Assembly: GCA_944363565.1 (NCBI GenBank)
Contig: CALVUI010000001.1
Coordinates: forward strand, 186,001 to 250,000
Length of the DNA: 64,000 bases
Source: an uncultured Bacilli bacterium
GTDB lineage: Bacteria > Bacillota_I > Bacilli_A > RFN20 > CAG-826
Direction: 5' to 3'
The position numbers were made by a program, and so were the translations under genes. Shown piece by piece: positions 15,854 to 24,836 of this stretch. Position 1 is the first letter of the stretch; every line of letters starts with the position of its first letter. The notes under the pieces were generated by a model. That model did no database searches. It had not been told where the DNA came from and saw only the letters and a list, made by a program, of their open reading frames with translations.

Positions 15854-17292
15854 AGAAAATCGCCATGGTCGCCAGCGAAGTCGCCCATTATTGCAAAACC
15901 GGGGGCCTCGCCGACGTCGTCTATGCCCTCTCCGATGCCCTCGGGAAACTCGGGGACGAGGTGATGGTGGTCCTGCCCTTCTACGCCTCGATGAAGGAGA
16001 AGTACATCCCCCTTTCGACCAAGATCGGGGTCTATGACGTCTACATGAGCTGGCGCAAGGAAGAGGCCCATGTCTTCCTTTACCAAGATAAGCACTTCAA
16101 GGCCTATTTGATCGCCAACGACTACTACTTCCAACGCGACAACCTCTACGGCTATAACGACGACGGGGAGCGCTTCGCCTTCTTCTCGCTTGCCGCCAAG
16201 CAGCTCTTCCGCTTCCTCAACTACAAGCCCGACGTCGTCCACGTCCATGACTGGCAGGCCGCCATGATTCCCTGCCTCTTCAAGGAAGGGCCGCGCTTCG
16301 ATGACTTCTATGACGGCATCAAGACCGTCCTCACCATCCACAATCCCGCCTTCAAGGGGATGATCGACCGCTTCTTCCTCAATGATTTCTATGGCCTGAG
16401 AGACGAGCTCTTCGATACCGGCAAGGTCCGCTTCGAGGGGATGGTCTCGACTCTTAAGTCGGGGATCGTCTATAGCGACGTCGTCACCACCGTCAGTCCC
16501 AACCACGCCGCCGAACTCCTGACCCCGATGGGGAGCCAGGGCCTAAGCGGGGTCCTGAACCTTAGGCGCGACGACTTCGTCGGCATCCTCAACGGGATCG
16601 ACGTCGAGGAATGGAATCCGGCCAAGGACAAGAAGATCGCCAAGAAATACTCGACCAAGAACATCGAGGAAGGGCGGCACCTCAACCAGGCCGACCTCAT
16701 CAAGAGCTTCAACATCGGCTACTACGGGGGACCGGTTTTCGGCCTTGTCAGCCGCCTGACCTACCAAAAAGGGATCGACATCGTCCTTCCGGCCATCAGG
16801 AGCGCCCTTAGTCGCGGGGCTTCCTTTGTGGTTCTAGGTTCAGGGGAACACCACCTCGAGCAGGGCTTCGAGAACCTCCGCCGCGAATACCCCTCGACGG
16901 TCGGGATCTACATCGGCTACAACGACGACCTGGCCCACAAGGTCTACGCCGGCAGCGACTTCTTCCTCATGCCCTCGCTCTTCGAGCCCTGCGGCATCGG
17001 ACAGATGATCGCCCAGCGTTACGGGTCCTTGCCCCTGGTCCGCTACACCGGAGGCCTCCGCGACACCGTCTGCGGCTATGACGGCCACAATGCCGACGCC
17101 GCCACGGGGCTAGGCTTCTACGATTACGGGGTCGACGCCCTCAAGGGGACCATCGACCAGGCCCTCGACGTCTACCATGACCAGAAGCTCTACTACGCCT
17201 TGGCCCTCAACGCCATGAAGCTCGACCACAGTTGGAAGAAGAGCGCGGCCACTTACCAAAAGCTATACGAAAAGATTCTTTCTAGACCATAG
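15850..17292 (+). CDS. glgA: Glycogen synthase (ADP-glucose type, GT5)
   Basis: Seen: 480 residues with the ADP-glucose-binding KTGGLADV near the N-terminus, HVHDWQAAMIP, NGIDVEEWNP, FGLVSRLTYQKGIDI and PSLFEPCGIGQMIAQRYG. Known: transfers glucose from ADP-glucose to growing alpha-1,4-glucan. Third gene of glgCDA. leuS follows after only 9 nt with its own AGGAGG site, so read-through from the glycogen operon into leuS is likely. Confidence 0.95.
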   Translation: MKKIAMVASEVAHYCKTGGLADVVYALSDALGKLGDEVMVVLPFYASMKEKYIPLSTKIGVYDVYMSWRKEEAHVFLYQDKHFKAYLIANDYYFQRDNLYGYNDDGERFAFFSLAAKQLFRFLNYKPDVVHVHDWQAAMIPCLFKEGPRFDDFYDGIKTVLTIHNPAFKGMIDRFFLNDFYGLRDELFDTGKVRFEGMVSTLKSGIVYSDVVTTVSPNHAAELLTPMGSQGLSGVLNLRRDDFVGILNGIDVEEWNPAKDKKIAKKYSTKNIEEGRHLNQADLIKSFNIGYYGGPVFGLVSRLTYQKGIDIVLPAIRSALSRGASFVVLGSGEHHLEQGFENLRREYPSTVGIYIGYNDDLAHKVYAGSDFFLMPSLFEPCGIGQMIAQRYGSLPLVRYTGGLRDTVCGYDGHNADAATGLGFYDYGVDALKGTIDQALDVYHDQKLYYALALNAMKLDHSWKKSAATYQKLYEKILSRP

Positions 17293-17301
17293 GAGGTCTA
17301 C

Positions 17302-19698
17302 ATGCCTTACGACCATCAAGCAATAGAGCGCAAATGGCGCCAGTTTTACGAGGATAACAAAACCTTCGAGTGTGATACCCGGGATTTTTCCAAACCCAAG
17401 TACTATGTCCTCGACATGTTTCCCTACCCCAGCGGCCAGGGGCTCCACGTCGGCCACCCCGAGGGTTATACCGCCACCGACATCGTGGCCAGGAAAAAGA
17501 GGATGGAAGGCTATAACGTCCTCCACCCGATGGGCTGGGACGCTTTCGGCCTCCCGGCCGAGCAGTTCGCCATCAAGAACAACGTCCATCCCGAGGAATT
17601 CACAAGAAAGAACATCGCCCACTTCAAGGAGCAGATCAAGGCCCTGGGCCTAAGCTACGATTGGAGCAAGGAGTTCGCCACCATCGACGAGGACTATTAC
17701 CGCTGGACCCAGTGGATCTTCGTCAAGATGTTCGAAAACGACCTGGCCTACGTCAGCGACATCCCGGTCAATTACTGTGAGGAACTGGGGACGGTTTTGG
17801 CCAACGAGGAAGTGGTGGACGGGAAGTCCGAACGGGGCGGCTACCCCGTCAAGCGGATCCCGATGCGCCAATGGATCCTCAAGATCACGGCCTATGCCAA
17901 GCAACTCGAGGAAGGTCTCAAGGACCTCGACTGGCCGAAGTCGACCATCGAGATGCAGAAGAACTGGATCGGGGAGAGCCACGGGGTCGAGATCGACTTC
18001 GCGGTCAAGGGGACCAAGGAAAGCTTCCAGGTCTACACCACGCGGGTCGATACCCTCTACGGCTGCACCTATTGCTGCCTCGCCCCCGAGCATCCGCTGG
18101 TCAAGAAACTGGTCTCCCCTTCCCAGAGGGAAGCGGTTTTGAAGTACGTCGAAGAAGCCAGCCGCAAGAGCGACTTGGCTAGGACTTCTTTGGAAAAGGA
18201 AAAGACCGGGGTGGCCTTAGGGGTCACCGCCATCAATCCCATCAACGGGCGGGAAATCCCTATCTACGTCGCCGACTATGTCCTCGGGGCCTATGGCTCG
18301 GGGGCCGTCATGGCGGTCCCGGCCCACGATGAACGCGACTATGCCTTCGCTAGGAAACATGATCTTCCGATCATCCAGGTCCTCGAAGGGGATATTTCCG
18401 AAAACGCCTTCACCGGCGATGCCAAACATATCAATTCCGACCTTGCCGATGGCCTAGATATCGCCGGGGCCAAGGCCGTCATCACCAAGAAATTGGTGGA
18501 ACTAGGAAAAGGCCGCGAGAAGGTCAACTACAAGCTCCGGGACTGGGTCTTCTCGAGGCAGCGTTACTGGGGCGAGCCGATCCCGGTCGCCCAGACCGAA
18601 GACGGAAAGGAACACGCGGTTCCGGTAAAGGATCTCCCTGTCGTCCTCCCGAAGATGGAGGACTACCGTCCGGCCAAGGACGGGAAGCCCCCGCTTTCGA
18701 AGGCCCCCAAGGCCTGGCTCGAAACCACCTACGAGGGACAAAAGGCGGTCCGCGAGACCAACACCATGCCCCAATGGGCCGGTTCGAGCTGGTACTTCCT
18801 CCGCTACGTCGATCCCCATAACCAGAACGTCTTGGCCGACAAGGAACTCCTCGACCACTGGCTCCCGGTCGACCTCTACATCGGAGGCCAGGAACACGCC
18901 GTCCTCCACTTGCTCTACGCCCGTTTCTATACCCGCTTCCTCCATGACATCGGGGTCTTGGAAGCCAAGGAACCCTTCAAGCGCCTCTACCACCAGGGGA
19001 TGATCCTCGGAGCCAACGGGGAGAAGATGAGCAAATCGCGGGGCAACGTCGTCAATCCCGACGACATCGTCCGGGACTTCGGGGCCGATAGCCTCCGTCT
19101 TTTCGAGATGTTCGCCGGACCCCTCAACGAAAGCAAGCCCTGGTCGACCTCGGGTCTGACCGGGAGCCGCCGCTTCATCGAGCGCGTCTATCGCCTCGTC
19201 GAAGACTTCTCCGACAAATTCAGCGACCAAAACTCCGGGGAACTCGATACTTCCTACCACTCCTTGGTCAAGAAGGTCAGTGCCGACTTCGAGGCCCTTT
19301 CATTCAACACCGCCATCGCCCAGATGATGGTCTTCATCAACGACGCCTACAAGGCCAAGACCATCTACCGGCCCTATCTCGAGGGTTTCGTCAAGATGTT
19401 CGGGTGCATCTGTCCCTTCGTCGGGGAAGAGCTCTTCGAGAAGCTGACCGGGAAGAAAGGCTTCGACTACGAGCCTTGGCCGACCTACGACGAAAGCAAG
19501 CTCAAGAAGGACGAGGTGACGATCGCCCTCGCCATCAACGGCAAGGGCCGCGACACCTTGACCCTCCCGGTCGGGGCCAGTCAGGAAGAGGCCATCGAAG
19601 CGGCCAAGAAGTCCGAAAAGGCCATGAAACACATGGTCGGGACCATCCGCAAGGTCATCTACGTCCCCGGCAAGATCCTCAACATCATCGTCTCTTGA
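17302..19698 (+). CDS. leuS: Leucyl-tRNA synthetase
   Basis: Seen: 798 residues, close to the usual ~805. The class I HIGH site is [12 protein letters not shown] with the PYPSGQGL lead, the CP1 editing domain contains TRVDTLYG and [12 protein letters not shown], and the KMSKS loop is [11 protein letters not shown]. Known: charges tRNA-Leu and edits misactivated amino acids. It follows glgA by 9 nt with no promoter or T-box visible, an unusual coupling. coaX starts 1 nt after the stop. Confidence 0.96.
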   Translation: MPYDHQAIERKWRQFYEDNKTFECDTRDFSKPKYYVLDMFPYPSGQGLHVGHPEGYTATDIVARKKRMEGYNVLHPMGWDAFGLPAEQFAIKNNVHPEEFTRKNIAHFKEQIKALGLSYDWSKEFATIDEDYYRWTQWIFVKMFENDLAYVSDIPVNYCEELGTVLANEEVVDGKSERGGYPVKRIPMRQWILKITAYAKQLEEGLKDLDWPKSTIEMQKNWIGESHGVEIDFAVKGTKESFQVYTTRVDTLYGCTYCCLAPEHPLVKKLVSPSQREAVLKYVEEASRKSDLARTSLEKEKTGVALGVTAINPINGREIPIYVADYVLGAYGSGAVMAVPAHDERDYAFARKHDLPIIQVLEGDISENAFTGDAKHINSDLADGLDIAGAKAVITKKLVELGKGREKVNYKLRDWVFSRQRYWGEPIPVAQTEDGKEHAVPVKDLPVVLPKMEDYRPAKDGKPPLSKAPKAWLETTYEGQKAVRETNTMPQWAGSSWYFLRYVDPHNQNVLADKELLDHWLPVDLYIGGQEHAVLHLLYARFYTRFLHDIGVLEAKEPFKRLYHQGMILGANGEKMSKSRGNVVNPDDIVRDFGADSLRLFEMFAGPLNESKPWSTSGLTGSRRFIERVYRLVEDFSDKFSDQNSGELDTSYHSLVKKVSADFEALSFNTAIAQMMVFINDAYKAKTIYRPYLEGFVKMFGCICPFVGEELFEKLTGKKGFDYEPWPTYDESKLKKDEVTIALAINGKGRDTLTLPVGASQEEAIEAAKKSEKAMKHMVGTIRKVIYVPGKILNIIVS

Positions 19699-19699
19699 T

Positions 19700-20446
19700 A
19701 TGTTTTTGGCCATCGACTGCGGAAATACCTTGACCAAGGGTGGGCTTTACCAAGGCGAAGATCTCGTCTCTTCCTTCGCCATCTCGACCGCCGAACTCGC
19801 CCATGACCCCCTTTCGGCCTTGAAGAAGGAACTCGGGGGCCGGAGTTTTTCCGCTTCCATCGCCTCGGTCGTGGTCGCCTCCTTGGCCACCCCCTTGAAG
19901 GAGGCCTTGCTTCCCCTCTGTAGCGGAACTGCGGTCAGGATCCTCCGGCAAGGGGAACGCGGGATCATCGAGGAAGACATCGACGACCCGAGCGAAGTCG
20001 GGGCCGACATCTTGGCTGACCTGAGAGGCGCCAAGGCCACCTATGGCTATCCGGCCTTCATCGCCGACCTCGGGACCGCCGACAAGTACATCCTTTTAGG
20101 CGATGACGGGGCCTTCAAAGGGATGGCCATCGATAGCGGCCTCACGGTCGCGACCAGGGCCCTCGGCCTCAAGGCCAGCGCCCTCGAGGGCTTTTCCCTC
20201 CTTCCACCCAAGAGGCCCCTAGGGAAAAACACGGCCGAATGCCTCTCGTCGGGCTTTCTTTACGGACGGAAGTATTCGATCTTGGGTTTTGCGAATGCCT
20301 TCCAAAAAGAGTGCAAAAACCCCCTCAAATTGATCATAACGGGGGGCAACGCCCCCTTGGTGGTCCCTTTGCTACCGAAATTTACCTTCGATCCCAACCT
20401 CAGCCTCAAGGGCCTTCTCGACCTACATCGGAGCATTAACAAATGA
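19700..20446 (+). CDS. coaX: Type III pantothenate kinase
   Basis: Seen: 248 residues, ASKHA fold: AIDCGNTLTKGGLY phosphate loop, VGADILADLRGA and the IADLGTADKYILL strand, then a C-terminal TGGNAPLV. Known: CoaX phosphorylates pantothenate, first step to CoA, and needs a monovalent cation. It overlaps the ECF S-component gene by 4 nt, which links uptake and phosphorylation; the dephospho-CoA kinase of the same pathway is fused to MutM elsewhere in the window. Confidence 0.9.
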   Translation: MFLAIDCGNTLTKGGLYQGEDLVSSFAISTAELAHDPLSALKKELGGRSFSASIASVVVASLATPLKEALLPLCSGTAVRILRQGERGIIEEDIDDPSEVGADILADLRGAKATYGYPAFIADLGTADKYILLGDDGAFKGMAIDSGLTVATRALGLKASALEGFSLLPPKRPLGKNTAECLSSGFLYGRKYSILGFANAFQKECKNPLKLIITGGNAPLVVPLLPKFTFDPNLSLKGLLDLHRSINK

Positions 20447-21150
20447 CTTGGCAGACCATCTTTTTCATCGTGGCGGGAGGCCTTCTCCTCATCGCCCTCC
20501 TTTATATCTATTCGCGGGAAAGAGGCCGGAAGGCCAAGCCCTCGGCGGCCTCGATCGCCTTCGATGCCTTTTTGGTCGCCCTCATCATGGTCCTCGCTTT
20601 CGTTCCCCAGATCGGCTACATCACCATCATCCCCGGCCTTTCCTTCACCTTGGTCCACCTCCCGGTGCTGCTCGGGGCCTATGTCGGGGGAAGGCGGAAG
20701 GGACTCTTCCTAGGGACCGTCTTCGGGGTGACCTCGATCCTCGTGGCCGCCACCCAGCCCGTCGGCCTCAATGCCCTCTTCCTCCTGCCTTACATCGCCA
20801 TCCCCCCGCGGATGATCTTCGGTTATCTCTCGGGTCTATTCTTCGAAATCGGAAATGGGATATTTCAAGGCAAGGGGAAGCGGCCCTTCCAGGTCGTGGT
20901 CTCCTTCCTTAGCTCTCTCATGCACACGGTCCTGGTCTTTGCTTTTCTGTTTCTTTTTTCCTACTCGGATGTATTATCTTTCTTCGCTTCCGATAGCGTG
21001 ATCGGGAGCGGAATCCTCATCTCGTTTACCGCCCTCATTGCCCTCGGGGCCTTGGGAGAGGCGGTCCTGGCCGCCGTCTTCGTCCCCCTTCTAGGGGGAT
21101 TGCTGGAAAAAGCGACCCCCGGTTTCTATGCCCGCATCAAAGGAGAATAG
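20443..21150 (+). CDS. ECF transporter S component, probably for pantothenate
   Basis: Seen: 235 residues with about six membrane helices; after an N-terminal helix and basic loop comes the ECF-S pattern (GLSFTLVHLPVLLGAY, then GRRKGLFLGTVFGVTS and PRMIFGYLSGL). Known: S components bind vitamins and share an EcfAAT energy module encoded elsewhere. Inference: the overlap with coaX (4 nt) favours pantothenate, making it PanT-like; folate or other vitamins cannot be excluded. The family call is firm, the substrate is contextual. Confidence 0.8.
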   Translation: MTWQTIFFIVAGGLLLIALLYIYSRERGRKAKPSAASIAFDAFLVALIMVLAFVPQIGYITIIPGLSFTLVHLPVLLGAYVGGRRKGLFLGTVFGVTSILVAATQPVGLNALFLLPYIAIPPRMIFGYLSGLFFEIGNGIFQGKGKRPFQVVVSFLSSLMHTVLVFAFLFLFSYSDVLSFFASDSVIGSGILISFTALIALGALGEAVLAAVFVPLLGGLLEKATPGFYARIKGE

Positions 21151-21153
21151 TCC

Positions 21154-22521
21154 ATGAATTACAAAAAACTCTGCAAACCCTACCGCCATGATGCCCTCTT
21201 GGCCTTATCGCGTCTATGCTCGATCCCTTCCGTCCATGACGAAGCCTCGATCGGCCCGGATGCCCCCTTTGGGAGCGAAGTCAAGAAAGCCCTCGACTAC
21301 GTGGCCGCCCTCGGGGAGGAATACGGCTTCAAGGTCGATAAGTGCGACGGCTACTGCACCGAACTAAGCTATGGGGAAGGACCGAAGATCGGGATCTTCG
21401 CCCATACAGACGTGGTTCCCGCCAGCGGCGAGTGGGTCTCGGCCCCCTTCGAGCCGGAAATCCGCGGCAAGAAGCTATATGCCCGCGGCACCAGCGATGA
21501 CAAGGGACCTTTGATGGCCGCCCTTTACGGCCTCAAGGCCCTCAAGGACAACGGCCTCATCAAGGGTTTCTCGGTCTCTATGGTCGTGGGCGGTAACGAA
21601 GAAAACGGCTCGGCCTGTTTGGAGCATTACTTCCACGTCCTCAAGAAGGAAGGATGCGTCTATGCCTTCACCCCCGATGCCGAATTCCCGCTTGTCCACG
21701 CCGAGAAGGGCATGGTCGGGGAGTGCTACGCCACCAAGATGATCGACCTTGCCCCCATCACCTACATGGAAGGGGGCAGTGCCACCAACGCCGTCTGCGA
21801 TGCCCTCAAGGTCTACCTGCCCAAAGACGAGAAACTCGTTTCCTATCTGAACCTCAAAGGGGTCTCCTACGAGGAAAAGGAAGACGAGAGGGGACACTAC
21901 ATCCTCTTCAAGGGGCTTTCGGCCCACGGCTCGACCCCGGAAAAGGGCGTCAACGCCGCCCTCAAGGCCTTCGAAGCCCTTGGGAATTTCTATTCTCTTC
22001 CCTTCTTAAGCCTCCTAGCCACCCTTTTGAAGGATCCCAGTGGCAAGAACTTCGGCGGCTACGAATATAGCCCGGTCCTCGGACCCACCACCTACAACTA
22101 CGGTCTTTTCCATTATGAGGACAAGGTCCTGAAGTTCTCGATCGACCACCGTTACGGCGAGAAGGGTACCCCGAAGGAAAACCTCGCCGCCTTCGAGGAA
22201 AAGACGACGATGAGCGTCGCCTATAGCGGCGGCAAAGACGTCCTCCTTTGGCCGACCGATTCCCCGATCGTCAAGACCCTGATGAAGGTCTATCGGAAGC
22301 AAACCGGGGACCTCTTTTCCAAGCCTTTGGCCATCGGCGGCGGGACCTACGCCAAGGAAGCCCCCAACTGCCTGGCCTTCGGCAGTGCCTTCAAAGGACA
22401 CGAAGGCGACATCCATTCGCCCAACGAATACATCTTCCTCTCCGACTTCTACCGCCAGATCCCGATCTACGCCGCGGCCGTCATGGCCCTCGGGGAGTTG
22501 GCTATCAAGGAAGGGAAATAA
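21154..22521 (+). CDS. pepV: PepV-type M20 dipeptidase
   Basis: Seen: 455 residues with the M20 metal ligands in AHTDVVP, GTSDDKGP (bridging Asp), NEENGS and TPDAEFP, plus a late H in AFKGHEGDIHSPNEY. Known: PepV is a zinc Xaa-dipeptidase that ends peptide breakdown in the cytosol. Starts 3 nt after the S-component gene with a GGAG Shine-Dalgarno; trmB begins 2 nt after its stop. Confidence 0.93.
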   Translation: MNYKKLCKPYRHDALLALSRLCSIPSVHDEASIGPDAPFGSEVKKALDYVAALGEEYGFKVDKCDGYCTELSYGEGPKIGIFAHTDVVPASGEWVSAPFEPEIRGKKLYARGTSDDKGPLMAALYGLKALKDNGLIKGFSVSMVVGGNEENGSACLEHYFHVLKKEGCVYAFTPDAEFPLVHAEKGMVGECYATKMIDLAPITYMEGGSATNAVCDALKVYLPKDEKLVSYLNLKGVSYEEKEDERGHYILFKGLSAHGSTPEKGVNAALKAFEALGNFYSLPFLSLLATLLKDPSGKNFGGYEYSPVLGPTTYNYGLFHYEDKVLKFSIDHRYGEKGTPKENLAAFEEKTTMSVAYSGGKDVLLWPTDSPIVKTLMKVYRKQTGDLFSKPLAIGGGTYAKEAPNCLAFGSAFKGHEGDIHSPNEYIFLSDFYRQIPIYAAAVMALGELAIKEGK

Positions 22522-22523
22522 CC

Positions 22524-23144
22524 TTGCGGACCAGAAGGAAGAAGTGGGCCGCTCCCTATTTGGCGGACCATCAAGAGATCGCCGTTAACGAGGAAGCCCT
22601 TCCTTCCCTTTTGGAAAACCTTCCTCATCCCCTCTATCTCGAAGTCGGGGCCGGGAAGGGGGCCTTCATGGCCCAGATGGCCCCACGTCTAGGGGGTAGC
22701 TACCTTTGCCTTGAGCGCGACGAGACGGCGGCCGCTTCCTTGCTAAGGAAGGTCGTGGAAGAAGACATCAAGGGGGTCTATCTGGCCCCCACCGACCTCG
22801 ATTACCTCGAAAATTATCTACCCAAGGACGCTTTTGCGGGGATTTTCATGAATTTCCCCGATCCCTGGCCCAAGAAGAGGCATGAAAAAAGACGACTTTG
22901 CTATCAGCCGCGCCTTAAGCTCTTGGCCTCGCTCCTCAAGCCCGGGGCCCTCTTGGCCCTCAAGACCGACAGCGACGTCTTCTACGAATTCGCCAAGGAA
23001 CAGTTACCCGCGGACTGCCTCGAGATCGTCTTGGACGAACCCGATTATCAGTTCGATCCAAGTGGCGATGCCCAAAGCGAATACGAAATCAAGAAACGGG
23101 AAGCCGGCTTCAAGATCCACCGCCTGCTTCTAAGGAGGATATGA
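22524..23144 (+). CDS. trmB: tRNA (guanine-N7)-methyltransferase TrmB
   Basis: Seen: 206 residues from a TTG codon, giving the expected LRTRRKKWAAPYLADHQ N-terminus. SAM loop EVGAGKGAF and the family signature NFPDPWPKKRHEKRR follow. Known: makes m7G46 in tRNA variable loops. The TTG is chosen because the family start aligns there and an AAGGAAGGG site lies upstream in the end of pepV; reading further up only runs through pepV in another frame. It abuts the ytpR-like gene by one or four shared bases. Confidence 0.95.
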   Translation: MRTRRKKWAAPYLADHQEIAVNEEALPSLLENLPHPLYLEVGAGKGAFMAQMAPRLGGSYLCLERDETAAASLLRKVVEEDIKGVYLAPTDLDYLENYLPKDAFAGIFMNFPDPWPKKRHEKRRLCYQPRLKLLASLLKPGALLALKTDSDVFYEFAKEQLPADCLEIVLDEPDYQFDPSGDAQSEYEIKKREAGFKIHRLLLRRI

Positions 23145-23608
23145 TGAAATACGCATTGTTTACGAGGGAAGAGAAGGGCAAGACCATCTTGCTCTGCCTC
23201 ATTTCCCCGGAAGAAGAACCCGATAAAGTGGAAAATGATGGGGACTTGGCCCTTCTATATAAGGAAGGACGCCTCATCGGCTTCAACTATTTCGCCTTCG
23301 ATGGGAAGGATCCTTTCTCGACCGCGAACAAATTATTGGAAAGCCATGGCCTTCCGCTTCTAAGGAAGGAAGACGATGCGAGGCTGACGGAGCAAAAGAA
23401 GATCGTCTCCGTGGCCGAACACCCCCTCGACGAGAAGCTTTCGATCGTCGAACTCGAAGGCGGCCTCAGCGTCGTCACCGATATTCGCGGCCTTGTAAAA
23501 GGGGTGGAAGTAACCTATCTTCCTATCGGCGGCATCGCCCCCGACGGAAGGCTTTCGAAGAAGGAAAAGGTCCGCAACGTCGATAGCGAGGGCCTCATTT
23601 TGAATTAG
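23144..23608 (+). CDS. ytpR: YtpR-like protein with reduced tRNA-binding OB domain
   Basis: Seen: 154 residues. The N-terminal ~75 contain NDGDLALLYKEGRLIGFNYF, as in the YtpR N-terminal domain. The rest follows the EMAP/tRNA-binding OB pattern: VAEHPLDEKLSIVELEGG, then YLPIGGIAPDGRL and VDSEGLIL. Known: YtpR-like proteins resemble the PheRS-beta N-terminal domain and lie near trmB in Bacillus. Shorter than YtpR (~200), with the middle of the OB domain trimmed. Two adjacent ATGs exist; the second is 5 nt from AAGGAGG and is preferred. Role unknown, presumably tRNA binding. Confidence 0.75.
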   Translation: MKYALFTREEKGKTILLCLISPEEEPDKVENDGDLALLYKEGRLIGFNYFAFDGKDPFSTANKLLESHGLPLLRKEDDARLTEQKKIVSVAEHPLDEKLSIVELEGGLSVVTDIRGLVKGVEVTYLPIGGIAPDGRLSKKEKVRNVDSEGLILN

Positions 23609-23617
23609 GGGACTAAC

Positions 23618-24721
23618 ATGGAAAAAGCAGAAATCACCCTCAAGGAAGATGGGAAAATCGCCCGTCTGACCGACAAGACCTTCAAACTCGACGAACGGAT
23701 CGGGGAAGGCTATTTCTCGGCGAACTACTTCATCAGGAGCCGGGAGATCGTCGAAAGGAAGTTGCCAGGCCACATCGTGACCGAGCAATGGTTCCAAAGA
23801 AACGAGAAAGCCGTGGTCTGCGGCCTCGACGAATCGATCGCCATCCTCCAGAAGTTCGCCGCCCATCCGGAAGACCTCGAAGTCCTCGCCCTCAAGGACG
23901 GGGATGAGATCAGGGCCGGGGAACCGGTCCTCAAGGTCAAGGGCCGTTATGAGGACTTTGGCTTCCTCGAATCGATCATCGACGGGATCTTGACGAGAAG
24001 AAGCTGCGTGGCCACCAACGTCAAGGAAGTGGTGGAGGCCCTTAGGGGCACCGACTGCTTCTCGATGGCCGACCGCCAGGACGACTATTTGACCCAAAGC
24101 GGGGACGGCTACGCCACCTACGTGGCCGGGATCAAGAAGTTCTCCACCGATGCCCAGGGGGCCTGGGTCGGGGTCAAGGGGATGGGGACCATGCCCCACG
24201 CCCTCATCGAGATGTGCCATGGCGACGTCGTCAAGGCCTGCCGCCTTTACCACGAATGCTATCCGGAAGCCCCGGTCGTGGCCCTCATCGACTACCACAA
24301 CAACGTGGTCCGCGATTCGGTCAAGGCCTACAAGGAACTCGGTTCTATCCTCCACGGGGTCCGGGTCGATACCTCGAAGGCCCTCATCGACCATTACTTC
24401 GACGACAAGGACACCTCGGGCTTCGATCCCCACGGGGTCTGCAAGGAATTGATCTTCGCCCTCAGGAAAGCCCTCGACGAAGTCGGCGGCAAAGACGTGA
24501 GGATCACGGTCTCGAGCGGCTTCACCGCCAAGAAGATCGAGGAATGGACGCGCCTTGGGGTCCCGGTCGACACCTACGGGGTCGGGACCAGCCTCATTAG
24601 GAACAATACCCTCGGCTATACCGGCGACCTGGTCGCCATCGATGGGGTGCCGGAGGCCAAGGAAGGGCGCCACGAGGTCGATAACCCCCGTCTTGAACGG
24701 GTCAAGCTTTTGCCTCGTTGA
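23618..24721 (+). CDS. pncB: Nicotinate phosphoribosyltransferase
   Basis: Seen: 367 residues with NAPRTase segments: FSANYFIRSREIVER, TEQWFQRN, SMADRQDDYLTQSGDGY, GTMPHALIEMCHGD and VRVDTSKALIDHYF, and the phosphate site VSSGFTAKKIEEW. Known: converts nicotinate and PRPP to nicotinate mononucleotide in NAD salvage. A nicotinamidase-like hydrolase gene in this window could supply nicotinate. Last gene before the regulator; a cre-like operator follows about 70 bp downstream. Confidence 0.93.
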   Translation: MEKAEITLKEDGKIARLTDKTFKLDERIGEGYFSANYFIRSREIVERKLPGHIVTEQWFQRNEKAVVCGLDESIAILQKFAAHPEDLEVLALKDGDEIRAGEPVLKVKGRYEDFGFLESIIDGILTRRSCVATNVKEVVEALRGTDCFSMADRQDDYLTQSGDGYATYVAGIKKFSTDAQGAWVGVKGMGTMPHALIEMCHGDVVKACRLYHECYPEAPVVALIDYHNNVVRDSVKAYKELGSILHGVRVDTSKALIDHYFDDKDTSGFDPHGVCKELIFALRKALDEVGGKDVRITVSSGFTAKKIEEWTRLGVPVDTYGVGTSLIRNNTLGYTGDLVAIDGVPEAKEGRHEVDNPRLERVKLLPR

Positions 24722-24789
24722 AGAATTAATTTACATTTTATTTTCATTAGGGATTATCGGAATAATCCCAAATTCGTTCGGAAAAGGAT

Positions 24790-24803
24790 TGAAAACGTTT
24801 TCA
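24790..24803. promoter_or_regulatory. cre-type LacI/CcpA operator
   Basis: TGAAAACGTTTTCA matches the cre consensus TGWAANCGNTNWCA at every fixed position and is the core of a perfect 16 bp palindrome (24789-24804). It lies about 35 bp before the LacI-family gene, so autoregulation is likely. Confidence 0.8.
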
Positions 24804-24836
24804 AAACCCTTTATTTTCATGGCGGAGGCATCTTCC

